64,000 nucleotides of DNA from Acanthochromis polyacanthus (Eukaryota; Chordata; Actinopteri; Pomacentridae). The stretch spans positions 26,645,361 to 26,709,360 of the forward strand of contig NC_067120.1 of NCBI RefSeq assembly GCF_021347895.1, in the 5' to 3' direction. Made by a program: the position numbers and the translations under genes. The notes beneath the pieces are model-generated. The model made no database searches. It saw only the letters and a program-made list of their open reading frames with translations, and was not told the origin of the DNA. Shown piece by piece: positions 25,481 to 39,364 of the stretch. The number at the start of each line of letters is the position of its first letter. Position 1 is the stretch's first letter.

Positions 25481-28400
25481 ATGACTTGAAATGCGAGAAA
25501 TATGAAAACAAATGATGTTCAAGGTGTTCTGGATTAAAGGGATGCATTTACAGTGTATTTGACCAAACTGTGCATATGAGCTCAGGAACAGCATTTGAAG
25601 CTGAGAAAAATCATCAGGCTGCAATCACGTGAAGTTCATGTTGACACACAAATTACTTCTTCAGAATGACTTGAAATGTGATAAATATGAAGGCAAATGA
25701 TGTTAAAAGTGTTTTTGTTTGAAGGAATTGCATGGACAGCATATTTGACCAAACTGCATATGAGCTCAGGAACAGCATTTGAAGGTCAGAAAAATCATCA
25801 GGGCTGCTTTAACGTGAAGTTCATGTTGACACACAAATTACTTCTTCAGAATGACTTGCAATGTGATAAATATGAAGGCAAATGATGTTAAAAGTGTTTT
25901 TGTTTGAAGTAATTGCATGGACAGCATATTTGACCAAACGGTGCATATGAGCTCAGTAACAGCATTTGAAGCTGAGAAAAATCATCAGGACTGCAATCAC
26001 GTGAAGTTCATGTTGACAAAATATTTTTTTCTTCAGAATGACTTGAAATGCGAAAAATATGAAGGCAAATGATGTTAACAGTGATTTTGTTTGAAGGAAT
26101 CGCATGGACAGCATATTTGACCAAACTGTGCATATGAGCTCAGGAACAGCATTTGAAGCTGAGAAAAATCATGAGGGCTGCTTTAACGTGACGTTCATGT
26201 TGACACATTAATTACTTTTTCAGAATGACTTGATAGTTTTAAAATATAAAGGCAAATGATGATTGAGTTGACTTGGTTTGAAGTAATTGCATGGACAGCA
26301 TATTTGACCAAACGGTGCATATGAGCTCAGTAACAGCATTTGAAGCTGAGAAAAATCATCAGGACTGCAATCACGTGAAGTTCATGTTGACACACAAATT
26401 ACTTCTTCAAAATGACTTCAAATGCGATAAATATGAAGGCAAATGAAATTACTTCTTCAAAATGACTTCAAATGCGATAAATATGAAGGCAAATGATGTT
26501 CAAGGTGTTCTGGTTTGATGGGATGCATTGACAGCATATTTGACCAAACTGTGCATTTCAGCTCAGGAACAGCATTTTGAGCACAGACAAATTATCAGGG
26601 CTGTATTAACGTGAAGTTCATGTTGACACACAAATTACTTCTTCAGAATGACTTGAAATGTGATAAATATGAATGCAAATGATGTTAAAAGTGTTTTTGT
26701 TTGAAGGAATTGCATGGACAGCATATTTGACCAAACTGTGCATATGAGCTCAGGAACAGCATTTGAAGCTGAGAAAAATCATCAGGGCTGGATTAAAGTG
26801 AAGTTCATGTTGACAAAATATTTTTTTCTTCAGAATGACTTGAAATGCGAGAAATATGAAGTCAAATGATGCTCAAGGTGTTCTGGATTGAAGGGATGCA
26901 TTTACAGTGTATTTGACCAAACTGTGCATTTCAGCTCAGGAACAGCATTTTAAGGACAGACAAATTATCAGGGATGTATTAACGTGAAGTTCATGTTGAC
27001 ACACAAATTACTTCTTCAGAATGACTTCAAATGCGATAAATATGAATGCAAATGATGTTCAAGGTGTTCTGGTTTGACGGGATGCATTGACAGTGTATTT
27101 GACCAAACTGTGCATTTCAGCTCAGGAACAGCATTTTAAGGACAGACAAATTATCAGGGCTGGATTAACGTGAAGTTCATGTTGACACACAAATTACTTC
27201 TTCAGAATGACTTGAAATGCGATAAATATGAAGGCAAATGATGTTCAAGGTGTTCTGGTTTGAAGGAATTGCATATTTCAGCAAACTGTGCATTTCAGCC
27301 CAGGACCAGCATTTGAAGCTGAGAAAAATCATCAGGGTTGCATTAACGTGAAGTTCATGTTGACACACAACGATTTTCTTCAGATTGACTTGAAATGTGA
27401 TAAATATGAAGATGTTTAAGGTGTTCTGGTTTAAAGGAATGCATGGAGAATACATTTGACCAAACTGAGAATTTCAGCTCAGGAACAGCATTTGAAGCTG
27501 AGAAAACTCATCAGGGCTGTATAAACATGAAGTTCATGTTGACACACAACTTTCTTCTTCAGAAAGATTTGAAATGCGATAAATATGAAGGCAAATGATG
27601 TCAAAAGTTTTTTTGTTTGAAGTAATTGCATGGACAGCATATTTGACCAAACTGTGCATATGAGCTCAGGAACAGCATTTGAAGCTCAGAAAACTCATCA
27701 GGGCTGCAATCACGTGAAGTACATGTTGACAAAATATTTTTTTCTTCAGAATGACTTGAAATGCGAGAAATATGAAGTCAAATGATGTTCAAGGTGTTCT
27801 GGTTTGAAGGGATGCATTTACAGTGCATTTGACCAAACTGTGCTTTTCAGCTCAGGAACAGCATTTTAAGCACAGACAAATTATCAGGGCTGTATTAACG
27901 TGAAGCTCATGTTGACACACAAATTACTTCTTCAGAATGACTTCAAATGTAATAGATATGAATGCAAATGATGTTCAAGGTGTTCTGGTTTGACGGGATG
28001 CATTTACAGTGTATTTGACCAAACTGTGCATTTCAGCTCACGAACAGCATTTTAACCACAGACAAAGTATCAGGGCTGTATTAACGTGAAGCTCATGTTG
28101 ACACACAAATTACTTCTTCAGAATGACTTCAAATGCAATAGATATGAATGCAAATGATGTTCAAGGTGTTCTGGTTTGACGGGATGCATTTACAGTGTAT
28201 TTGACCAAACTGTGCATTTCAGCTCACGAACAGCATTTTAACCACAGACAAAGTATCAGGGCTGTATTAACGTGAAGCTCATGTTGACACACAAATTACT
28301 TCTTCAGAATGACTTGATAGTTTTAAAATATGAAGGCAAATGATGTTTGAGCTGACTTGGTTTGAAGGAAGTGCATGGACAGCATATTTGACCAAACTGT

Positions 28401-31400
28401 GCATTTCAGCTCAGGAACAGCATTTTGAGCACAGACAAACTATCAGGGCTGGATTAACGTGAACTTCATGTTGACACACAAATTCCTTCTTCAGAATGAC
28501 TTGAAATGTGATAAATATGAAGGCAAATGATGTTTGAGCTGACTTGGTTTGAAGGAATTGCATGGACAGCATGTTTGACCAAAGTTTGCATTTCAGCTCA
28601 GGAACAGCATTTTGAGCACAGACAAATTATCAGGGCTGGATTAACGTGAAGTTCATGTTGACACACAAATTACTTCTTCAGAATGACTTGAAATGCGATA
28701 AATACGAAGTCAAATGATGTTCAAGGTGTTCTGGTTTGAAGGGATACATTTACAGTGTATTTGACCAAACTGTGCATTTCAGCTCAGGAACAACATTTTA
28801 AGGACAGACAAATTATCAGGGCTGTATTAACGTGAAGTTCATGTTGACACACAAATTACTTCTTCAGAATGACTTGAAATGCGATAAATATGAAGGCAAA
28901 TGATGTTCAAGGTGTTCTGGTTTGAAGGAATGCAAATACATTATGTTTGACCAAACTGTGCACCAGGACCAGCATTTGAAGCTCAGAAAAAACATCAGGG
29001 CTGTATAAACGTGAAGTTCATGTTGACAAAATATTTTTTTCTTCAGAATGACTTGAAATGCGAGAAATACGAAGTCAAATGATGTTCAAGGTGTTCTGGT
29101 TTGAAGGGATACATTTACAGTGTATTTGACCAAACTGTGCATTTTAGCTCAGGAACAACGTTTTAAGGACAGACAAATTATCTGGGCTGTATTAACGTGA
29201 AGTTCATGTTGACACACAAATTACTTCTTCAGAATGACTTGAAATGCGAAAAATATGAAGGCAAATGATGTTAACAGTGATTTTGTTTGAAGGAATCGCA
29301 TGGACAGCATATTTGACCAAACTGTGCATATGAGCTCAGGAACAGCATTTGAAGCTGAGAAAAATCATCAGGGCTGGATTAACGTGAAGTTCATGTTGAC
29401 ACACAAATTACTTCTTCAGAATGACTTGAAATGCGATAAATATGAAGGCAAATGATGTTCAAGGTGTTCTGGTTTGAAAGAATTGCATATTTCAGCAAAC
29501 TGTGCATTTAAGCCCAGGACCAGCATTTGAAGCTGAGAAAAATCATCAGGGTTGCATTAACGTGAAGTTCATGTTGACACACAACGATTTTCTTCAGATT
29601 GACTTGAAATGTGATAAATATGAAGATGTTTAAGGTGTTCTGGTTTAAAGGAATGCATGGAAAATACATTTGACCAAACTGAGAATTTCAGCTCAGGAAC
29701 AGCATTTGAAGCTGAGAAAACTCATCAGGGCTGTATAAACATGAAGTTCATGTTGACACACAACTTTCTTCTTCAGAAAGATTTGAAATGCGATAAATAT
29801 GAAGGCAAATGATGTCAAAAGTGTTTTTGTTTGAAGTAATTGCATGGACAGCATATTTGACCAAACTGTGCATATGAGCTCAGGAACAGCATTTGAAGCT
29901 CAGAAAACTCATCAGGGCTGGATTAACGTGAAGTTCATGTTGACACACAAATTACTTCTTCAGAATGACTTGAAATGCAATAAATATGAAGGCAAATGAT
30001 GTTCAAGGTGTTCTGGTTTGAAGGAATGCATATACATTATATTTGACCAAACTGTGCACCAGGACCAGCATTTGAAGCTCAGAACAAACATCAGGGCTGT
30101 ATAAACGTGAAGTTCATGTTGACAAAATATTTTTTTCTTCAGAATGACTTGAAATGCGAGAAATATGAAGTGAAATGATGCTCAAGGTGTTCTGGATTGA
30201 AGGGATGCATTTACAGTGTATTTGACCAAACTGTGCATTTCAGCTCAGGAACAGCATTGTAAGCACAGACAAAGTATCAGGGCTGTATTAAGGTCAAGTT
30301 CATGTTGACACACAAATTACTTCTTCAGAATGACTTGATAGTTTTAAAATATGAATGCAATTGATGTTTGAGCTGACTTGGTTAGAAGGAATTGCATGGA
30401 CAGCATATTTGACCAAACTGTGCATTTCAGCTCAGGAACAGCATTTTAAGGACAGACAAATTATCAGGGCTGTATTAACGTGAAGTTCATGTTGACACAC
30501 AAATTACTTCTTCAGAATGACTTGATAGTTTTAAAATATGAATGCAAATGATGTTTGAGCTGACTTGGTTAGAAAGAATTGCATGGACAGCATATTAGAC
30601 CAAACTGTGCATTTCAGCTCAGGAACAGCATTTTGAGCACAGACAAATTATCAGTGCTGGATTAACGTGAACTTCATGTTGACACACAAATGACTTCTTC
30701 AGAATGACTTGAAATGTGATAAATATGAAGGCAAATGATGTTTGAGCTGACTTGGTTTGAAGGAATTGCATGGACAGCATATTTGACAAAAACTGTGCAT
30801 TTCAGCTCAGGAACAGCATTTTGAGCACAGACAAATTATCAGGGCTGTATTAACGTGAAGTTCATGTTGACACACAAATAACTTCTTCAGAATGACTTGA
30901 AATGCGATAAATATGAAGTCAAATGATGTTCAGTGTGTTCTGGTTTGAAGCGATGCATTTACAGTGTATTTGACCAAACTGTGCATATGAGCTCAGGAAC
31001 AGCATTTGAAGCTGAGAAAAATCATCAGGCTGCAATCACGTGAAGTTCATGTTGACACACAAATTACTTCTTCAGAATGACTTGAAATGTGATAAATATG
31101 AAGGCAAATGATGTTAAAAGTGTTTTTGTTTGAAGGAATTGCATGGACAGCATATTTGACTAAACTGTGCATATGAGCTCAGGAACAGCATTTTAAGCAC
31201 AGACAAAATATCAGGGCTGTATTAACGTGAAGTTCATGTTGACACACAAATTACTTCTTCAGAATGACTTGAAATGTGATAAATATGAAGGCAAATGATG
31301 TTAAAAGTGTTTTTGTTTGAAGGAATTGCATGGACAGCATATTTGACCAAACTGTGCATATGAGCTCAGGAACACCATTTGAAGCTGAGAAAAATCATCA

Positions 31401-32398
31401 GGGCTGCTTTAACGTGAAGTTCATGTTGACACACAAATTACGTTTTCAGAATGACTTGATAGTTTTAAAATATAAAGGCAAATGATGTTTGAGTTGACTT
31501 GGTTTGAAGTAATTCCATGGACAGCATATTTGACCAAACGGTGCATATGAGCTCAGTAACAGCATTTGAAGGTCAGAAAAATCATCAGGGCTATTTTAAC
31601 GTGAAGTTCATGTTGATACACAAATTACTTCTTCAAAATGACTTGAAATGCGATAGATATGACGTCAAATGATGTTCAAGGTGTTCTGGTTTGACGGGAT
31701 GCATTTACAGTGTATTTGACCAAACTGTGCATTTCAGCTCACGAACAGCATTTTAACCACAGACAAAGTATCAGGGCTGTATTAACGTGAAGCTCATGTT
31801 GACACACAAATTACTTCTTCAGAATGACTTCAAATGCAATAGATATGAATGCAAATGATGTTCAAGGTGTTCTGGTTTGACGGGATGCATTTACAGTGTA
31901 TTTGACCAAACTGTGCATTTCAGCTCACGAACAGCATTTTAACCACAGACAAAGTATCAGGGCTGTATTAACGTGAAGCTCATGTTGACACACAAATTAC
32001 TTCTTCAGAATGACTTGATTGTTTTAAAATATGAAGGCAAATGATGTTTGAGCTGACTTGGTTTGAAGGAAGTGCATGGACAGCATATTTGACCAAAACT
32101 GTGCATTTCAGCTCAGGAACAGCATTTTGAGCACAGACAAACTATCAGGGCTGGATTAACGTGAACTTCATGTTGACACACAAATTCCTTCTTCAGAATG
32201 ACTTGAAATGTGATAAATATGAAGGCAAATGATGTTTGAGCTGACTTGGTTTGAAGGAATTGCATGGACAGCATGTTTGACCAAAGTTTGCATTTCAGCT
32301 CAGGAACAGCATTTTGAGCACAGACAAATTATCAGGGCTGGATTAACGTGAAGTTCATGTTGACACACAAATTACTTCTTCAGAATGACTTGAAATGC
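25480..32398 (+). repeat. 6.9-kb block, copy 1 (pair with 41832-48750)
   Basis: Subfamily A monomers in an order repeated at 16352 bp downstream. Anchor pairs are 25697/42049, 26396/42748, the GCATGTTTGACC variant at 28571/44923, and TGACGTCA at 31660/48012. Differences noticed include CATTTCAGCCCAGGACC near 27289 against CATTTAAGCCCAGGACC, GATTGTTTTAAAA near 32016 against GATAGTTTTAAAA, and one extra A in GACCAAAACTG near 32091. All content is satellite. Confidence 0.9.
26396..26495 (+). repeat. 50-bp intra-monomer tandem duplication, copy 2
   Basis: The same duplicated 50 bases are at 26396-26445 and 26446-26495, exactly 1353 bp after the first occurrence. The surrounding 24710-25240 segment reappears at 26063-26593 at that spacing, including the unusual ACACATTAATTACTTTTTC monomer (24850 and 26203). 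The duplication was therefore copied as part of a larger segment. Confidence 0.92.
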
Positions 32399-35046
32399 GA
32401 GAAATATGAAAACAAATGATGTTCAAGGTGTTCTGGTTTGACGGGATGCATTTACAGTGTATTTGACCAAACTGTGCATTTCAGCTCACGAACAGCATTT
32501 TAACCACAGACAAAGTATCAGGGCTGTATTAACGTGAAGCTCATGTTGACACACAAATTACTTCTTCAGAATGACTTGATAGTTTTAAAATATGAAGGCA
32601 AATGATGTTTGAGCTGACTTGGTTTGAAGGAAGTGCATGGACAGCATATTTGACCAAACTGTGCATTTCAGCTCAGGAACAGCATTTTGAGCACAGACAA
32701 ATTATCAGGGCTGGATTAAGGTGAACTTCATGTTGACACACAAATAACTTCTTCAGAATGACTTAAAATGTGATAAATATGAAGGCAAATGGTGTTTGAG
32801 CTGACTTGTTTTCAAGGAATTGCATGGACAGCATATTTGACCAAACTGTGCATTTCAGCTCAGGAACAGCATTTTGAGCACAGACAAATTATCAGGGCTG
32901 GATTAAAGTGAACGTCATGTTGACACACAAATGACTTCTTCAGAATGACTTGAAATGTGATAAATATGAAGGCAAATGATGTTCAAGGTGTTCTGGTTTG
33001 ACGGGATGCATTGACAGTGTATTTTACCAAACTGTGCATTTCAGCTCAGGAACAGCATTTTTTAGTACAGACAAATTATCAGGGCTGTATTAACGTGAAG
33101 TTCATGTTGACACACAAATTACTTCTTCAGAATGACTTGAAATGCGATAAATATGAAGGCAAATGATGTTAAAGGTGTTCTGGTTTGAAGGAATTGCATA
33201 TTTCAGCAAACTGTGCATTTAAGACCAGGACCAGCATTTGAAGCTGAGAAAAATCATCAGGGTTGCATTAACGTGAAGTTCATGTTGACACACAACGATT
33301 TTCTTCAGATTGACTTGAAATGTGATAAATATGAAGATGTTTAAGGTGTTCTGGTTTATAAAGGAATGCATGGAGAATACATTTGACCAAACTGAGAATT
33401 TCAGCTCAGGAACAGCATTTGAAGCTGAGAAAACTCATCAGGGCTGTATAAACATGAAGTTCATGTTGACACACAACTTTCTTCTTCAGAAAGATTCGAA
33501 ATGCGATAAATATGAAGACAAATGATGTCAAAAGTGTTTTTGTTTGAAGGAATTGCATGGACAGCATATTTGACCAAAACTGTGCATTTCAGCTCAGGAA
33601 CAGCATTTTGAGCACAGACAAACTATCAGGGCTGGATTAACGTGAACTTCATGTTGACACACAAATTCCTTCTTCAGAATGACTTGAAATGTGATAAATA
33701 TGAAGGCAAATGATGTTTGAGCTGACTTGGTTTGAAGGAATTGCATGGACAGCATGTTTGACCAAAGTTTGCATTTCAGCTCAGGAACAGCATTTTGAGC
33801 ACAGACAAATTATCAGGGCTGGATTAACGTGAAGTTCATGTTGACACACAAATTACTTCTTCAGAATGACTTGAAATGCGAGAAATATGAAAACAAATGA
33901 TGTTCAAGGTGTTCTGGTTTGACGGGATGCATTTACAGTGTATTTGACCAAACTGTGCATTTCAGCTCACGAACAGCATTTTAACCACAGACAAAGTATC
34001 AGGGCTGTATTAACGTGAAGCTCATGTTGACACACAAATTACTTCTTCAGAATGACTTGATAGTTTTAAAATATGAAGGCAAATGATGTTTGAGCTGACT
34101 TGGTTTGAAGGAAGTGCATGGACAGCATATTTGACCAAACTGTGCATTTCAGCTCAGGAACAGCATTTTGAGCACAGACAAATTATCAGGGCTGGATTAA
34201 GGTGAACTTCATGTTGACACACAAATAACTTCTTCAGAATGACTTAAAATGTGATAAATATGAAGGCAAATGGTGTTTGAGCTGACTTGTTTTCAAGGAA
34301 TTGCATGGACAGCATATTTGACCAAACTGTGCATTTCAGCTCAGGAACAGCATTTTGAGCACAGACAAATTATCAGGGCTGGATTAAAGTGAACGTCATG
34401 TTGACACACAAATGACTTCTTCAGAATGACTTGAAATGTGATAAATATGAAGGCAAATGATGTTCAAGGTGTTCTGGTTTGACGGGATGCATTGACAGTG
34501 TATTTTACCAAACTGTGCATTTCAGCTCAGGAACAGCATTTTTTAGTACAGACAAATTATCAGGGCTGTATTAACGTGAAGTTCATGTTGACACACAAAT
34601 TACTTCTTCAGAATGACTTGAAATGCGATAAATATGAAGGCAAATGATGTTAAAGGTGTTCTGGTTTGAAGGAATTGCATATTTCAGCAAACTGTGCATT
34701 TAAGACCAGGACCAGCATTTGAAGCTGAGAAAAATCATCAGGGTTGCATTAACGTGAAGTTCATGTTGACACACAACGATTTTCTTCAGATTGACTTGAA
34801 ATGTGATAAATATGAAGATGTTTAAGGTGTTCTGGTTTATAAAGGAATGCATGGAGAATACATTTGACCAAACTGAGAATTTCAGCTCAGGAACAGCATT
34901 TGAAGCTGAGAAAACTCATCAGGGCTGTATAAACATGAAGTTCATGTTGACACACAACTTTCTTCTTCAGAAAGATTCGAAATGCGATAAATATGAAGAC
35001 AAATGATGTCAAAAGTGTTTTTGTTTGAAGGAATTGCATGGACAGC
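32085..35046 (+). repeat. 1481-bp higher-order repeat, two tandem copies
   Basis: Eight A monomers are present at about 32085-33565 and 33566-35046. Equivalent points are 33322 and 34803, and 32091 and 33572. Both copies carry the same extra A in GACCAAAACTG, absent from the 16.4-kb homologue at 48443, so the insertion came before the duplication. At the junction the left monomer has the GGAATTGCATGG form where copy 1 has GGAAGTGCATGG, placing the joint at about 33560-33571. Confidence 0.92.
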
Positions 35047-35545
35047 ATATTTGACCAAACTGTGCATATGAGCTCAGGAACAGCATTTGAAGCTCAGAAA
35101 AGTCATCAGGGCTGCAATCACGTGAAGTACATGTTGACAAAATATTTTTTTCTTCAGAATGACTTGAAATGCGAGAAATATGAAGTCAAATGATGTTCAA
35201 GGTGTTCTGGTTTGAAGGGATGCATTTACAGTGCATTTGACCAAACTGTGCTTTTCAGCTCAGGAACAGCATTTTAAGCACAGCCAAATTATCAGGGCTG
35301 GATTAACGTGAACTTCATGTTGACACACAAATTACTTCTTCAGAATGACTTGAAATGTGATAAATATGAAAGCAAATGGTGTTTGAGCTGACTTGGTTTG
35401 AAGGAATTGCATGGACAGCATATTTGACCAAAGTTTGCATTTCAGCCCAGGAACAGCATTTTGAGCACAGACAAATCATCAGGGATGGATTAATGTGAAC
35501 TTCATGTTGACACACAAATTACTTCTTCAGAATGACTTGAAATGT
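35047..35545 (+). repeat. Subfamily A block before B island 5
   Basis: A-type monomers following the 1481-bp pair, with order as at 18662-19160 (offset 16385). The stretch includes the E-box monomer near 35112 and the CACAGCCAAATTATC variant near 35279. Confidence 0.85.
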
Positions 35546-36530
35546 GATAAATATGAAGGCCAATGATGTTTAAGGTGTTCTGGATTGAAGGAATTACACG
35601 GACAGCATATTTTACCAAACTGTGCATTTCAGCTCTGGAACAGCATTTGAAGCGTATGGAAATCATTAAGGCTGCACGATTCTATACTTTATGTTTTCAA
35701 ACAAATTTCTTCTTCAAAATTGTTTCAGAAGTAAAACAAGTGATGTTTGAGTTGGTTTGGTTTGAAGTGATTCGATGGAAAGCATATTTGTAAAAACTGT
35801 GCATTTCAGCTCATGAACAACATTTTAAGAGCAGATAAATCATGAGGTCTGTATTAACATGAACATAATGTTGACACACAAATGTCATCTTCAGAATGCT
35901 TTGAGAAGTGATAAATATGATGTGTAATGATGTTTAACGTGCAACGGCTTGAAGGAATTGCATGCATAACATATTTGACCAAATTGTGCATTTCAGCTCC
36001 GGACCACCATTTTAATAGCAGAAAAATCATGACAGCTGTTTTGACATGAACATAATGTTGACACACAAATTTCTTCTCCAGAATGATTTGAGAAGTGATA
36101 AATATGAAGGCCAATGATGTTTAACGTGGTTGGGCGTGAATGAATGACATGGACAGCATATTTGCACAAACTGTGCACTTCAGCTCTGGAACAGCATTTG
36201 AAGCGTATAGAAATCATTAAGGCTGCACGATTCTACACTTTATGTTTTCAAACAAATTTCTTGTTCAACTGATTTGAGAAGTGATAAATATGAAGGCCAA
36301 TGATGTTTAAGGAGTTCTGGATTGAAGGAATGGCACGGACAGCATATTTGACCAAACTGTGCATTTCAGCTCTGGAACAGCATTTGAAGCGTATGGAAAT
36401 CATTAAGGCTGCACGATTCTACACTTTATGTTTTCAAACAAATTTTTTCTTCAAACTGATTTGAGAAGTGATAAATATGAAGGCCAATGATGTTTAAGGT
36501 GTTCTGGAATTGAAGGAATTGCACGGACAG
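35546..36530 (+). repeat. Subfamily B island 5
   Basis: This B island lies in the second superunit and matches island 4 at 16385 bp. It carries TTTGTAAAAACTGTGC near 35785 where islands 4 and 7 have TTTGTCCAAACTGTGC, an example of a variant shared with island 2 but not with its nearest homologue. Confidence 0.85.
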
Positions 36531-39364
36531 CATATTTGACCAAACTGTGCATTTCAGCTCAGGAACAGCATTTTGAGCACAGACAAATTATCAGGGCTGG
36601 ATTAAGGTGAACTTCATGTTGACACACAAATAACTTCTTCAGAATGACTTGAAATGTGATAAATATGAAGGCAAATGGTGTTTGAGCTGACTTGGTTTGA
36701 AGGAATTGCATGGACAGCATATTTGACCAAACTGTGCATTTCAGCTCAGGAACAGCATTTTGAGCACAGACAAATTATCAGGGCTGGATTAACGTGAACG
36801 TCATGTTGACACACAAATGACTTCTTCAGAATGACTTGAAATGTGATAAATATGAAGGCAAATGATGTTCAAGGTGTTCTGGTTTGACGGGATGCATTGA
36901 CAGTGTATTTTACCAAACTGTGCATTTCAGCTCAGGAACAGCATTTTTTAGTACAGACAAATTATCAGGGCTGTATTAACGTGAAGTTCATGTTGACACA
37001 CAAATTACTTCTTCAGAATGACTTGAAATGCGATAAATATGAAGGCAAATGATGTTAAAGGTGTTCTGGTTTGAAGGAATTGCATATTTCAGCAATCTGT
37101 GCATTTAAGACCAGGACCAGCATTTGAAGCTGAGAAAAATCATCAGGGTTGCATTAACGTGAAGTTCATGTTGACACACAACGATTTTCTTCAGATTGAC
37201 TTGAAATGTGATAAATATGAAGATGTTTAAGGTGTTCTGGTTTATAAAGGAATGCATGGAGAATACCTTTGACCAAACTGAGAATTTAAGCTCAGGAACA
37301 GCATTTGAAGCTGAGAAAACTCATCAGGGCTGTATAAACATGAAGTTCATGTTGACACACAAATTACTTCTTCAGAATGACTTGAAATGTGATAAATATG
37401 AAGGCAAATGATGTTAAAAGTGTTTTTGTTTGAAGTAATTGTATGGACAGCATATTTGACCAAACTGTGCATATGAGCTCAGGAACAGCATTTGAAGCTC
37501 GGAAAACTCATCAGGGCTGCAATCACGTGAAGTACATGTTGACAAAATATTTTTTTCTTCAGAATGACTTGAAATGCGAGAAATATGAAGTCAAATGATG
37601 TTCAAGGTGTTCTGGTTTGAAGGGATGCATTTACAGTGCATTTGACCAAAATGTGCTTTTCAGCTCAGGAACAGCATTTTAAGCACAAACAAATTATCAG
37701 GGCTGTATTAACGTGAAGTTCATGTTGACACACAAATTACTTCTTCAGAATGACTTGAAATGTGATAAATATGAAGGCAAATGGTGTTTGAGCTGACTTT
37801 GTTTGAAGGAATTGCATGGACAGCATATTTGACCAAACTGTGCATTTCAGCTCAGGAACAGCATTTTGAGCACAGACAAATTATCAGGGCTGGATTAACG
37901 TGAAGTTCATGTTGACACACAAATTACTTCTTCAGAATGACTTGATAGTTTTAAAATATGAATGCAAATGATGTTTGAGCTGACTTGGTTAGAAGGAATT
38001 GCATGGACAGCAAATTAGACCAAACTGTGCATTTCAGCTCAGGAACAGCATTTTGAGCACAGACAAATTATCAGGGCTGGATTAACGTGAAGTTCATGTT
38101 GACACACAAATTACTTCTTCAGAATGACTTGAAATGCGAAAAATATGAAGGCAAATGATGTTAAAAGTGTTTTTGTTTGAAGTAATTGCATGGACAGCAT
38201 ATTTGACCAAACTGTGCATTTCAGCTCAGGAACAGCATTTTTAGCACAGACAAATTATCAGGGCTGGATTAACGTGAACTTCATGTTCACACACAAATGA
38301 CTTCTTCAGAATGACTTGAAATGTGATAAATATGAAGGCAAATGATGTTTTAGCTGACTTGGTTTGAAGAAATTGCATGGACAGCATATTTGACCAAAGT
38401 TTGCATTTCAGCTCAGGAACAGCATTTTGAGCACAGACAATTTATCAGGTGTGTATTAACGTGAAGTTCATGTTGACACACAAATTACTTCTTCAGAATG
38501 ACGTGAAATGCGATAAATATGAAGGCAAATGATGTTCAAGGTGTTCTGGTTTGAAGGAATTGCATATTTCAGCAAACTGTGCATTTAAGCCCATGACCAG
38601 CATTTGAAGCTGAGAAAAATCATCAGGGCTGTATAAACGTGAAGTTCATGTTGACAAAATATTTTTTTCTTCAGAATGACTTGAAATGCGATAAGTATGA
38701 AGTCAAATGATGTTCAAGGTGTTCTGGTTTGAAGGGTTACATTTACAGTGTATTTGACCAAACTGTGCATTTCCGCTCAGGAACAACATTTTAAGGACAG
38801 ACAAATTATCAGGGCTGTATTAACGTGAAGTTCATGTTGACACACAAATTACTTCTTCAGAATGACTTGAAATGAAATAAATATGAAGGCAAATGATGTT
38901 TAAGGTGTTCTGGTTTGAAGGAATTGCATATTTCAGCAAACTGTGCATTTAAGACCAGGACCAGCATTTGAAGCTGAGAAAAATCATCAGGACTGCATTA
39001 ACGTGAAGTTCATGTTGACACACAACGATTTTCTTCAGATTGACTTGAAATGTGATAAATATGAAGATGTTAAAGGTGTTCTGGTTTATAAAGGAATGCA
39101 TGGAGAATACATTTGACCAAACTGAGAATTTCAGCTCAGGAACAGCATTTGAAGCTGAGAAAATTCATCAGGACTGCTTTAACGTGAAGTTCATGTTGAC
39201 ACACAAATTACTTCTTCAGAATGACTTGAAATGAAATAAATATGAAGGCAAATGATGTTCAAGGTGTTCTGGTTTGAAGGGATACATTTACAGCATATTT
39301 GACCAAACTGTGCATTTCAGCTCAGGAACAGCATTGTAAGCACAGACAAATTATCAGGGCTGTA
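36531..39364 (+). repeat. Subfamily A block after B island 5
   Basis: A-type monomers matching 20146-22860 at 16385 bp, except near 37400-38250. There two monomers are gained and two lost relative to the first superunit, so the register is restored by 39052/22667. A GTATGGACAGCATATTTGAC variant near 37441 is shared with 63613 at the window end. Confidence 0.85.

Noticed and set aside
26013..26040. The poly-T variant AAAATATTTTTTTCTTC, recurring through the array, considered as a transcription terminator or promoter element.
   Set aside because: It is one common monomer variant with no associated transcription unit, and a T run alone in AT-rich satellite has no predictive weight.
31660..31667. 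A perfect TGACGTCA palindrome (also 48012-48019 and 51906-51913), considered as a cyclic-AMP response element.
   Set aside because: The three sites are copies of one monomer variant at superunit spacing, so they count as a single chance occurrence.
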